This document shows positions 1 to 6,167 of a DNA stretch of 6,256 bases, piece after piece. A program made the position numbers and the translations under genes. Origin of the DNA: Candidatus Sumerlaeota bacterium (GTDB taxonomy: Bacteria; Sumerlaeota; Sumerlaeia; MWCT01); contig JAPLSR010000143.1 of the NCBI GenBank assembly GCA_026398545.1, forward strand, positions 1-6,256, given 5' to 3'. The notes beneath the pieces are model-generated. The model worked only from the letters and a program-made list of their open reading frames with translations, did not search any database and was not told the DNA's origin. How positions within the stretch are numbered: the stretch's first letter is position 1; each line of letters begins with the position of its first letter.

Positions 1-76
1 GTCCTGGTGCCTTTGTGGTTAAAACGGGTTTTTTGAATTTTTCCGTTATATTTTGGAGTTCCTGCCATGACACAGG

Positions 77-87
77 TGTTATATAAT
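77..87 (+). promoter_or_regulatory. Possible -10 promoter element upstream of the flavoprotein gene
   Basis: A perfect TATAAT lies at 82-87. The overlapping register TATATA at 80-85 is preceded by TGT at 77-79, which fits an extended -10. No good -35 hexamer sits at the usual spacing (59-64 reads TTCCTG). Transcription would begin near 94, leaving a leader of about 58 bases before the TTG start at 153. This is motif matching only. Confidence 0.3.
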
Positions 88-140
88 TCCACTTGCATTG
101 TCAGGGGAGCGCTGGCTTAAGAATCATAGATATTATGTTG

Positions 141-148
141 AGGAGAGG
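141..148 (+). promoter_or_regulatory. Ribosome binding site that decides the TTG start
   Basis: AGGAGAGG ends four bases before the TTG at 153; its AGGAG core ends seven bases before it, a normal spacing. An in-frame TAA at 150-152 directly abuts the TTG, so the protein cannot begin further upstream in this frame. The next candidate starts, internal ATG codons near residue 25, would destroy the signal peptide. Together these make TTG the best start. Confidence 0.7.
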
Positions 149-152
149 ATAA

Positions 153-2681
153 TTGTTTCGAATAAATCGGCGTAACCCCACGTATTATCTGACCTGTCCA
201 CTGTGGCTCCTGTTTTTTGCCATTATGATGGTTCCCACCTTCGCAAGGACGGATGAGATGAATTATGATATTGTGATTTATGGAGGTTCTTTCAGCGCGC
301 CGGCCGCCGCCATCGCCGCCGCCCGCACAAATCCCGACGCGCAAATCCTCCTCGCCGAACCTATGGACTGGCTCGGCGGGCAGGCAACCGCAGAGGGGGT
401 CTCCGCCATTGATAACGCATGGCATGCGCCAGCCGCCGCACTCATGCGCGATAATCCCCAGACATATTATCCCGTGGACTACCTCAACTTTCTCGACAGA
501 TTGAAAAACAAGCCCCCTGAAGCCCCGGGTGAAGGCATGGCTCCCAATGGGTGCGCCTGGGTCAGCCGTGAGGCGTTTGACCCACGCACCGGCGCCTGGA
601 CGCTTGAACAGATGGTCTCCGAATATCCCAATATTACGCTCATGAAACTGACCGTGGTCAAGGATGTCAAAACAACCGATGTCGTGGACCAATTCGGCAC
701 CGGCAGGAAGATAACCGGCTTAACACTCATTCAGCGCATTCCCATTAATGGCTATAAGCCTTTTGACAAATTTCTCTCTCAGGAAATCCTCGACTGGTAT
801 GATACGAATGATTCGGCGGATTATAATAAAATCATTCACACGGTCGCGCCGCGCGACCCCGATAAAGGTCTTGTCGTGATTGACGCCTCCGAACTCGCCG
901 ATGTCATTATCCTCTCAGGCGCTGTTTACACCGTCGGGCGTGAACTCACCACCGAGAAAATAGCCGATGACGGAACGCTCCCGGCGATGGACGAGGACGG
1001 CTCTCAATCTTTCGTCTTCACCTTCTGCATGACTACCACGACCACCACCCAGACCGAAGATGAAGTCAAGACGGACTTCCCCGATTTTGACGCCTATTAT
1101 CAACAGCAGGTCAATAATTACTTCTCTTTTGGATCGTATAGTTGGACATCAATATGGACTTATCGAAGGTTGAAAGTTACGGGAACGCCCAGCTCCTCCG
1201 CAGTCTATCTCGGCGATGTCTCCATGCAGAACTGGGGTCCCGGCAATGACTATCCCTATGGGACAATGTATAAGAATAAGGAGGACGCCGCCGCTGAGTC
1301 CGCCGACTGGCGCGGGGGCGTTAATATCGGCGAACTCGACCAGGCTGAAAAGCACGCCGTCTGCTGGTATTTCTATATGAAGGCGCACAAGTCAGTCTCA
1401 TGGGACACACTATTTCTCCGCAAAAATCATCCGATGAATATGATGGGCACCGGAGTCGGTCTGTCAAGATTTCCATACATCCGCTGCGGACGCCGCATCG
1501 TGGGGCTTTACAACTTCCGGATTACTGAGAGATATTTTGTCCTGGCGCAAACCAGCCCGCCCACTTCCTTTCGTTATTATGATTCCGCTGGCATAGGTTG
1601 CTATGCCGAGGATATCCATTCTACCTATATAAGCGAGGGATTATCGCCCACAATCCACACACCGGCGCCATTCTACATCCCTTACCGCGCCCTCGGCTCC
1701 GCAAACGTGCGCAACCTGCTTGCCAGCGGCAAACAGATGGGGCAGTCCTTTCTCGGCAATTCCGCCTACCGCCTCCATCCCATAGAATGGGTGAGCGGAA
1801 GCGCCGCGGGGGTTGCCGCCGCTCTCATGGCGCGCGATGGCAAAGCAAATTATGCCCTTCTTGAAATCCCCGACCTTCGTGAATTGCAGAATAAAGTTAA
1901 TCTCAACTCGCCAATCTCCTGGGCAGCCTATGATTCTGACCCAATCCCGCCCCAGAACGGCGACGTCATCGTGAACGACTTTAAACAGGTGACATCCGGG
2001 GAGCCTTTTCAGATTGAGATATATCACCTTGCCGTGCGGGCTAAAATCTATTTTGATGAACAGTATATCGGCGAAACAACTTACAAGGCAAATGGACGCC
2101 TCGTCTTCAATGCCGCATCATGTCCCGCAAAATCCTTCAATTTAATTGTGCTTTGCTATGACGGGGAGGGCAACCAGATTGATACACTGACCCTCTTTGT
2201 TGAACCCTTAATAATAATACCTGTGGACCCTGGAGTTGTGGATAATGATACTGCCGGCTTCAGCTTCACAGGGACATGGACCCTGAGCACCTCACAGCCG
2301 GATAGATATGGACCCAACTATCGCTTCTGCTGGGGATACTCACCGTCCGGCACCGCCACATGGGAATTGGACACGCCAGTGGCGGGCGATTATGAAGTCT
2401 CCGTCTTCTATTCAGTGCATACCAATCGCGCCACAGACGCACCTTACACCGTTTATTATTCCGGCGGACAAAAAACAATCCTCGTCAATCAGCAGGCAAA
2501 TGGCGGCATGTGGAACTCACTGGGCATCTTCCATTTCGACGGAACGACCCCCGGTCTCGTGACACTTTCCAATGACATCTCTGATACCAGCAAATGCGTT
2601 ATCGCCGACGCCGTCCGCGCCCTGCTGACGAGCCGCGTCACCGGCTGGATGTTATACGAATCCCCCTCAGGCAGAAAATGA
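153..2681 (+). CDS. Secreted FAD-dependent oxidoreductase with C-terminal golvesin/xanthan-lyase-like domain
   Basis: The 842-residue protein starts at TTG behind a strong ribosome binding site. Residues 1-31 form a signal peptide: R3, R6 and R7, a hydrophobic core at about 11-28, and a TFA cleavage motif at 29-31. A Rossmann dinucleotide-binding segment follows (YDIVIYGGSFSAP, 38-50), with E69 where the ribose-binding acid is expected and LGGQAT at 74-79. Signatures of the FAD_oxidored family are PYIR at 441-444 followed by R447-R448, FYIPYRAL at 507-514, and the closing GSAAG at 549-553. Residues from about 695 to 833 resemble the golvesin C-terminal-like beta-sandwich found in proteins labelled 'xanthan lyase'; that label is probably a misnomer, because the catalytic part is a flavoprotein. 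The glycine motif is degenerate: S46 and A49 replace the second and third glycines. The substrate is unknown, but a cell-surface or periplasmic oxidation, perhaps of a carbohydrate, is plausible. No partner gene lies next to it on this strand. Confidence 0.85.
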   Translation: MFRINRRNPTYYLTCPLWLLFFAIMMVPTFARTDEMNYDIVIYGGSFSAPAAAIAAARTNPDAQILLAEPMDWLGGQATAEGVSAIDNAWHAPAAALMRDNPQTYYPVDYLNFLDRLKNKPPEAPGEGMAPNGCAWVSREAFDPRTGAWTLEQMVSEYPNITLMKLTVVKDVKTTDVVDQFGTGRKITGLTLIQRIPINGYKPFDKFLSQEILDWYDTNDSADYNKIIHTVAPRDPDKGLVVIDASELADVIILSGAVYTVGRELTTEKIADDGTLPAMDEDGSQSFVFTFCMTTTTTTQTEDEVKTDFPDFDAYYQQQVNNYFSFGSYSWTSIWTYRRLKVTGTPSSSAVYLGDVSMQNWGPGNDYPYGTMYKNKEDAAAESADWRGGVNIGELDQAEKHAVCWYFYMKAHKSVSWDTLFLRKNHPMNMMGTGVGLSRFPYIRCGRRIVGLYNFRITERYFVLAQTSPPTSFRYYDSAGIGCYAEDIHSTYISEGLSPTIHTPAPFYIPYRALGSANVRNLLASGKQMGQSFLGNSAYRLHPIEWVSGSAAGVAAALMARDGKANYALLEIPDLRELQNKVNLNSPISWAAYDSDPIPPQNGDVIVNDFKQVTSGEPFQIEIYHLAVRAKIYFDEQYIGETTYKANGRLVFNAASCPAKSFNLIVLCYDGEGNQIDTLTLFVEPLIIIPVDPGVVDNDTAGFSFTGTWTLSTSQPDRYGPNYRFCWGYSPSGTATWELDTPVAGDYEVSVFYSVHTNRATDAPYTVYYSGGQKTILVNQQANGGMWNSLGIFHFDGTTPGLVTLSNDISDTSKCVIADAVRALLTSRVTGWMLYESPSGRK

Positions 2682-2706
2682 TGATGTGTATTTCTTCAGG
2701 ATAGGA

Positions 2707-2726
2707 TTCCCCAAACCTTTGGAGAA
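2707..2726 (+). terminator. Imperfect palindrome after the flavoprotein gene, weak terminator candidate
   Basis: The sequence TTCCCCAAACCTTTGGAGAA can fold with TTC/GAA outer pairs, one C-A mismatch and a CCAA/TTGG inner stem. It begins 26 bases after the stop codon. The following bases (acaaagaatttattta) are AT-rich but lack a true T-tract, so a role in ending transcription is uncertain. The spacer 2682-2838 between the two convergent genes holds nothing else I can name. Confidence 0.2.
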
Positions 2727-2838
2727 ACAAAGAATTTATTTATGAGTCCAAGCGGGCGGCTTCGAATAGCCAGGCTATAGTCCGACAAGAATTCTCTGCC
2801 CCGTAGTAGTCTTCAATTCTTCTGAGTCTTATTCAGTA

Positions 2839-3270
2839 TTAAGGTTTCGGCGGTCTGGGCTTCTTGGGTGGTCTGGGCGGGTTTTGTTGCCTTTCCATCT
2901 GTCGTCTTTCGGGAGGTCGTCCGGGTCTTTCGCTGGGGCGAAAACGCTCGCTGACCTTATCGTGCATGAGGTAGGGTCTGTCGGCGTCACTATCAAAGCG
3001 AACCCGCCTTCTGGGAACTATGTTGCGGGGAGGCCTGCGGTCGTGACGCCAACCGTCTTTTTCGTGCCAATAATAAAGAGACAGACCGGGGTCAAAGTAG
3101 ATACTTTCGTCGGGATAATAGTAATATGCGTGGCGGGGACCCGGATGGCTTTCATCCACCCACACCACCGCCCCAGGCCCGCGGGCGGTGATCACGCAGG
3201 CAGTCATGCACATGAGCAACACCGCCAGTAGTAGAATCCATTGAAATAACCTCAATCCTTTGTCTTTCAT
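2839..3270 (-). CDS. Small proline/arginine-rich lipoprotein of unknown function
   Basis: A 143-residue protein with a lipoprotein signal: basic start (K2, K4, R7), hydrophobic stretch L8-M22 and lipobox MTAC with C25 as the expected acylated cysteine. The middle part (49-110) is rich in aromatics: YYYYPDESIYFDPG at 49-62, LYYW at 65-68, GW at 73-74 and DRPYLMHD at 97-104. I recall a similar layout, YYYYP...VYFD...LYFW...GW...DRPY, in small uncharacterised exported proteins of Gram-negative bacteria, but cannot name the function. The tail (from about 111) is almost entirely P, R, K, E and Q and probably disordered. I chose the ATG at 3270 because GAGGG lies five bases upstream and it places the charged N-terminus right before the hydrophobic stretch. 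A start at 3330 would add 20 residues and has AAGG too close to its ATG. It lies downstream of, and co-oriented with, the aldo/keto reductase, 127 bases away, so shared transcription is possible but not shown. Confidence 0.75.
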   Translation of the reverse strand: MKDKGLRLFQWILLLAVLLMCMTACVITARGPGAVVWVDESHPGPRHAYYYYPDESIYFDPGLSLYYWHEKDGWRHDRRPPRNIVPRRRVRFDSDADRPYLMHDKVSERFRPSERPGRPPERRQMERQQNPPRPPKKPRPPKP

Positions 3271-3397
3271 TTTGTCCCTCACTCTCCCCGGTTCACCGGT
3301 TTTGCCAATATTAGTATCACCCTGTTTCATACCTTAATATATAAAGGTGCGTCAAGGTTAATCTCTCCATTTACTGACTCCGTTATGCACCATGAAT

Positions 3398-4435
3398 CTA
3401 TCTTCTGCATTCCCTTTTTGCCACAATCTCCCGATAGATTTCATAATTATATTTCATCATCTGACGGATGTTCAGGTGGTAGGGACAGCGCGTCTCGCAC
3501 TCGCCACAGTCCTCGCACAACTCATAGGTCTTCAGGGATTTCTCGATGCCCGATTTCAACATCGGCTCCACGGGATACCGCTTTATTATGGATTCAAAGA
3601 TGTTGAGCGTGACAATATCCACCCCGTGAGGACAGGGGGTGCAATAGCCGCACCGGCGGCAGAAGAGCGTCCCTGTCTCCTTGCGGATGCGCTCCATCTC
3701 TTGCAGGGCATCCTCGTCCGGCGGGGCGGATTTTTCGATAATCTCCACAACCTCGCGAATCTCCTCAGGCGTCTTGACGCCCACAAGCGGCACAATATCT
3801 TCCAGGGCAAGGAAAAATCTGAAGGCGAGGTCGGGATTGTCTATCTGTCCGCCACCCATAGGTTTCATCGCCAGCACCCCGACATTGTGTTCCCTCGCAA
3901 CCGGCAGAACCACATCCACAGGCTCCCGCACAATGAAATTCACGGCAATCATGACCGTCTCAAAGACGCCGCACCTGATAACCGTATTGACCCACTCCAC
4001 GCCATGCACGCTTGCGCCGATGTACCGAATCTTTCCCTGCTCGCGGAATTGATACAAGGTCTCGATAATCTCCAGAGATTTATCAAGCGTCTCCTGGCGG
4101 GAAATGTTATGAAACTGATAAAGGTCGATATAGTCCGTCCGGAGCGCCCTGAGGGATTGTTCCAGCGCTTCGGCGACGAATTCCCTGCTTTTGGGCTGTG
4201 CCTTCGTGGCGAGGATAATTTTCTCGCGGTCGAGCCGCGCCGTCTTGAGGGCGCGTCCAATCTTTTCCTCGCTGTCACTGTAAGCATTTGCCGTGTCTAT
4301 AAAATTGATGCCGCAATCCAGAGCCGCAAGGACACATCTCTCCGCCTCCTCATAAGAGAGCGGGATAATAGGAATGCCCCCAAGTCCTATCTGCGTGACC
4401 TTCAGCCCGCTCTTTCCCAGAATACGATACTTCAT
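3398..4435 (-). CDS. Aldo/keto reductase with C-terminal double [4Fe-4S] ferredoxin-like domain
   Basis: A 345-residue cytoplasmic oxidoreductase. Residues 1 to about 245 form the aldo/keto reductase TIM barrel, opening with the family-typical MKYRILGKSGLKVTQIGLGG. The catalytic tetrad is complete: D47 and Y52 in DTANAY, K78 in TKAQ, and H109 in YQFHN. The C-terminus carries two cysteine clusters, C259/C262/C265/C268-P and C307/C310/C313/C317-P, each able to hold a [4Fe-4S] cluster. This layout is known in the 'predicted aldo/keto reductase of the CPCC/4Fe-4S family' of anaerobes, where electrons may pass between NAD(P)H and an iron-sulfur partner; the substrate is generally unknown. The ATG at 4435 has GGGAG at 4446-4450 (minus strand), nine bases upstream, and the stop is TAG. 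The gene is insulated from the upstream pilin unit by the terminator at about 4500-4529, so it should have its own promoter in 4436-4500. I could not find a convincing -35/-10 pair there. Confidence 0.93.
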   Translation of the reverse strand: MKYRILGKSGLKVTQIGLGGIPIIPLSYEEAERCVLAALDCGINFIDTANAYSDSEEKIGRALKTARLDREKIILATKAQPKSREFVAEALEQSLRALRTDYIDLYQFHNISRQETLDKSLEIIETLYQFREQGKIRYIGASVHGVEWVNTVIRCGVFETVMIAVNFIVREPVDVVLPVAREHNVGVLAMKPMGGGQIDNPDLAFRFFLALEDIVPLVGVKTPEEIREVVEIIEKSAPPDEDALQEMERIRKETGTLFCRRCGYCTPCPHGVDIVTLNIFESIIKRYPVEPMLKSGIEKSLKTYELCEDCGECETRCPYHLNIRQMMKYNYEIYREIVAKRECRR

Positions 4436-4452
4436 AAAAATAAACTCCCCGA

Positions 4453-4498
4453 CGATTTATCGAAAAAATATTACCAATGTTACATTGATGACATGTCA
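4453..4498 (-). repeat. Cluster of three short palindromes in the reductase leader
   Basis: Three separate inverted repeats lie within 46 bases upstream of the aldo/keto reductase: CGAT-tt-ATCG (4453-4462), CAATGT-t-ACATTG (4475-4487) and the perfect TGACATGTCA (4489-4498). Each is the size of a dimeric-regulator half-site pair, and they sit where the promoter should be. AT-rich DNA produces such palindromes by chance, so operator function is only a guess. Confidence 0.3.
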
Positions 4499-4499
4499 C

Positions 4500-4529
4500 A
4501 AAAGAGCCCGGATAAACATACCCGGGCTC
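4500..4529 (-). terminator. Rho-independent terminator of the pilin-like unit
   Basis: On the minus strand GAGCCCGG (4529-4522) pairs perfectly with CCGGGCTC (4511-4504) around a 10-base loop and is followed by TTTT at 4503-4500, then GTGAC. The 8-bp GC-rich stem plus U-run fits an intrinsic terminator acting on transcripts coming from the pilin-like gene. On the plus strand the stem is followed by GGACG, so it would not terminate in that direction. It lies 34 bases after the stop codon of the orphan pilin fragment. Confidence 0.7.
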
Positions 4530-4562
4530 GGACGATTCAACTTGCCACGTAGCAGGCTGCAT

Positions 4563-4730
4563 TTACTGAATCTTGAACTTGTCCGTTGTGTTCTGAGTGC
4601 GGATTATGTTGCCAATACTGATAGTCCCGTTGGTTGGGTCATAATTGGTATAGACGCCATCCTCTCCGAGCGGCGGCGAGCCTGCCCAATTCCCCGCCCT
4701 GTCCGGTCCCCAGGAATAGATAAGCTTACC
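4563..4730 (-). pseudogene. Orphan C-terminal fragment of a second pilin-like gene
   Basis: This 55-codon open stretch is bounded by TAA at 4733-4731 and TAA at 4565-4563. It translates to a C-terminus opening GKLIYSWGPDRAG, with NYDPTNGT in the middle and ending KFKIQ. It matches the end of the neighbouring pilin-like protein, which has GVGPDKD and NYDPTNGT in the same order. Over 20 aligned codons (4655-4596 against 4874-4815), 7 are identical, 9 differ only silently and 4 change the amino acid. There is no ATG, GTG or TTG codon in the stretch, so it cannot be translated from a normal start, and the whole N-terminal half (prepilin leader and alpha1 helix) is missing. It sits between the intact gene and the terminator and should be transcribed with it. 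The simplest reading is a tandem paralog that lost its 5' part; a silent cassette is the more exotic alternative. Confidence 0.8.
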
Positions 4731-4760
4731 TTACCTTTTGAAACATGGAATAAAAAGATT

Positions 4761-5375
4761 TTAGGGTGCTAACATATCGTCTCGCTCTTTGATCAGGCCC
4801 GTGTTATGATTGTAGGTGCGCCAAATATTGCCCGTGCTGACGGTTCCATTAGTCGGGTCATAATTGATATAGACCATTGTGGCAACATAGCCGGAATTGT
4901 TCCAGGCATCCTTGTCCGGGCCAACGCCATACATGCACCAGTCGCCCTCATACCGTTTGAGAGCATTCCATCTCGTGCTGGTGGGCATGGCGGTCAGATG
5001 TTCCTTCATATTATAATACACATACCTATAACCGCCGATGGTGAATCCCGGATGATAATCCAGGAAGGGGTCATTGGGCAGGGATGTTATATAAGGCTGC
5101 GGGGTTGTAAGATAGCTGGGCATACGGGAATGGAAATCCGCATCATAGACGCCCCATCTGTGGTTGCTTCCCCTATCGGCCATGGGTGGATAGCTATTAT
5201 TATCCACCGAATAAGATTCAAGGGCCGTGACGCAGGAACGCATATCCGTTCTCCCGCGGGAGACTTTGGAGCGCACCTGTGCCTCAAGGAAGTTGGGAAT
5301 GGCGATGGCTGCCAGGATGGCAATGATTGCCACAACGATTAAAAGCTCAATCAGGGTAAACCCTTTTTTGCGCAT
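4761..5375 (-). CDS. Type IV pilin-like / type II secretion pseudopilin-like protein
   Basis: A 204-residue prepilin. The leader MRKKG is followed by FTLIELLIVVAIIAILAAIA, so a prepilin peptidase would cut between G5 and F6, and E10 is the conserved Glu5 of the mature protein. The hydrophobic alpha1 helix (6-26) anchors the protein in the inner membrane and would form the core of a filament. It continues into an amphipathic helix (about 28-55). The globular part contains a DPF motif after a proline-rich stretch, GPD at 152-154 and NYDPTNGT at 171-178. Such GspG-like single proteins are often numerous in genomes of poorly cultured phyla; whether this one builds a pilus or a secretion pseudopilus cannot be told, because no assembly ATPase, platform protein or peptidase is nearby. 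C48 and C147 could form a disulfide. The ATG at 5375 is fixed by a perfect Shine-Dalgarno sequence. Transcription appears to start in the divergent spacer and to end at the hairpin near 4500. Confidence 0.93.
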   Translation of the reverse strand: MRKKGFTLIELLIVVAIIAILAAIAIPNFLEAQVRSKVSRGRTDMRSCVTALESYSVDNNSYPPMADRGSNHRWGVYDADFHSRMPSYLTTPQPYITSLPNDPFLDYHPGFTIGGYRYVYYNMKEHLTAMPTSTRWNALKRYEGDWCMYGVGPDKDAWNNSGYVATMVYINYDPTNGTVSTGNIWRTYNHNTGLIKERDDMLAP

Positions 5376-5380
5376 AATTT

Positions 5381-5389
5381 CACCTCCTT
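5381..5389 (-). promoter_or_regulatory. Near-perfect Shine-Dalgarno of the pilin-like gene
   Basis: AAGGAGGTG on the minus strand, with the AGGAGG core ending seven bases before the ATG at 5375. It is the strongest ribosome binding site in the window and predicts high translation, as expected for an abundant pilin-type protein. Confidence 0.85.
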
Positions 5390-5434
5390 TTATCAGGAAG
5401 AAACTCCAAACTCAGATTAAATAATACTTCCTTA

Positions 5435-5464
5435 TATATATGAAAAATTACGCCCCTATTGCAA
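5435..5464 (-). promoter_or_regulatory. Possible sigma70-type promoter for the pilin-like gene
   Basis: On the minus strand TTGCAA (5464-5459) and TATATA (5440-5435) are separated by 18 bases. A start near 5428 would give a leader of about 53 bases carrying the strong ribosome binding site. The spacer is AT-rich, so other -10-like registers exist. TTGCAA is its own reverse complement, but the plus-strand TATAAA at 5473-5478 is only eight bases from it, so it cannot serve as a -35 in that direction. Confidence 0.4.
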
Positions 5465-5540
5465 GGAAAAACTATAAAACAGAAAGAGGAATGAGAGACG
5501 ATTTAAAGCTTGACCCGTATCGCACCTTCACGGAATCAAG

Positions 5541-6167
5541 ATGTTTGTGTCATTTGCGAATGTCATATGCCGGAAGTGGAACGGCGCCCTGAACCGCCTG
5601 AGCCGCAGGCTACTTCTTAGCCGGGTGCCCGGTCTTCCCCGCGAGGTGCAGATTGTCCCAACAAACGCCTGTAATCTATTCTGCCGCGCCTGCCCCAAGA
5701 CCCATCACCCTACTGACAACCGTCATCTCTCCCCGGAGGTGTATGAGCGTGTTAAGCGGGAACTCTTCCCTGCGGCGCGCATTTTGAACCTGCCGGGACT
5801 TGGCGAGCCGCTCCTTGCGCCCCTTTTCAGACAGATGGTGAAAGATGCGAGGGCGTTCGGGCTGAAGATAAAATTCGCAACGAACGCCATGAGGCTCGAT
5901 GAGGACATCATGAGGGAGATTGTCATGGCGGGTGCGGATGCAACGGTTTCCTTAGATGGCGCTCGCGCTGAGACGCATGAGTATTTCCGAACCGGCTCGG
6001 AATTTTCCGTTGTTATCGATGCCCTCTCAAAATTCCATGCGCTTCAGAAAAAAATCCGGAACCCTGATTTTCATATCTCCATTAACACGGTTGTCACAAA
6101 GAGGAATGTGGAGGAGATTGAGGATATCATTGAGGTGTCAGCGAAATATGGCGTCTCCCGCAGATGA
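5541..6167 (+). CDS. Radical SAM protein, N-terminal part, frame broken at 6165
   Basis: 208 codons encoding the core of a radical SAM enzyme. The S-adenosylmethionine/[4Fe-4S] motif CNLFCRAC is complete (C44, C48, C51), preceded by VPTNA. The second family motif appears as GLGEP (86-90), and a further barrel strand and helix region follows (FATNAM..., ATVSLDGA...). This layout fits the MoaA/SPASM-like group, which generates a 5'-deoxyadenosyl radical for peptide, cofactor or lipid chemistry; the substrate cannot be inferred. The protein stops at TGA 6165-6167 right after KYGVSRR, in the middle of the barrel, and is shorter than usual. The expected continuation is in the -1 frame (see the 6164 entry), so this is probably one gene with a frameshift. 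The ATG at 5541 has only a weak GGA upstream (5532-5534). A TATAAA at 5473-5478 might be its -10. It is divergent from the pilin-like gene. Confidence 0.85.
   Translation: MFVSFANVICRKWNGALNRLSRRLLLSRVPGLPREVQIVPTNACNLFCRACPKTHHPTDNRHLSPEVYERVKRELFPAARILNLPGLGEPLLAPLFRQMVKDARAFGLKIKFATNAMRLDEDIMREIVMAGADATVSLDGARAETHEYFRTGSEFSVVIDALSKFHALQKKIRNPDFHISINTVVTKRNVEEIEDIIEVSAKYGVSRR

Noticed and set aside
117..692. 191-codon minus-strand open frame over the start of the flavoprotein gene
   Set aside because: The product shows no family features and overlaps the signal peptide and FAD motif of a clearly real gene, so it is a shadow.
1031..1054. Run of threonine codons (act acc acg acc acc acc) in the flavoprotein gene
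   Set aside because: It is a short imperfect codon repeat within an intact reading frame, with no sign of length variation or function.
2755..2780. tRNA T-arm-like hairpin GGCT-TCGAAT-AGCC followed by GGCTA
   Set aside because: The stem is only four base pairs, the loop lacks the GTTC start of a T-loop, and no acceptor, D or anticodon arms can be assembled around it.
2787..2821. Inverted repeat AAGAATT ... AATTCTT between the convergent genes
   Set aside because: It is a seven-base AT-rich stem with a 21-base loop and no T-tract, too weak to call a terminator.
3331..3360. TTGACG and TATATT on the minus strand upstream of the lipoprotein gene
   Set aside because: The two hexamers are only eight bases apart, so they cannot form one sigma70 promoter. 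TATATT at 3341-3336 alone might still be a -10 for a transcript starting near 3330.
3392..4552. 386-codon open frame on the plus strand opposite the aldo/keto reductase
   Set aside because: It mirrors the entire reductase gene, whose catalytic tetrad and cysteine clusters are intact on the minus strand. The antisense product shows no recognisable domain and has no good ribosome binding site; long antisense frames are common opposite GC-rich genes.
5491..5592. 33-codon open frame (starts MRDDLKLDPY) just upstream of and overlapping the radical SAM start
   Set aside because: AGAGGA abuts its ATG with no spacing, the peptide is unremarkable, and it is in a different frame from the radical SAM gene. 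A leader peptide or a second frameshift cannot be excluded, but nothing supports either.
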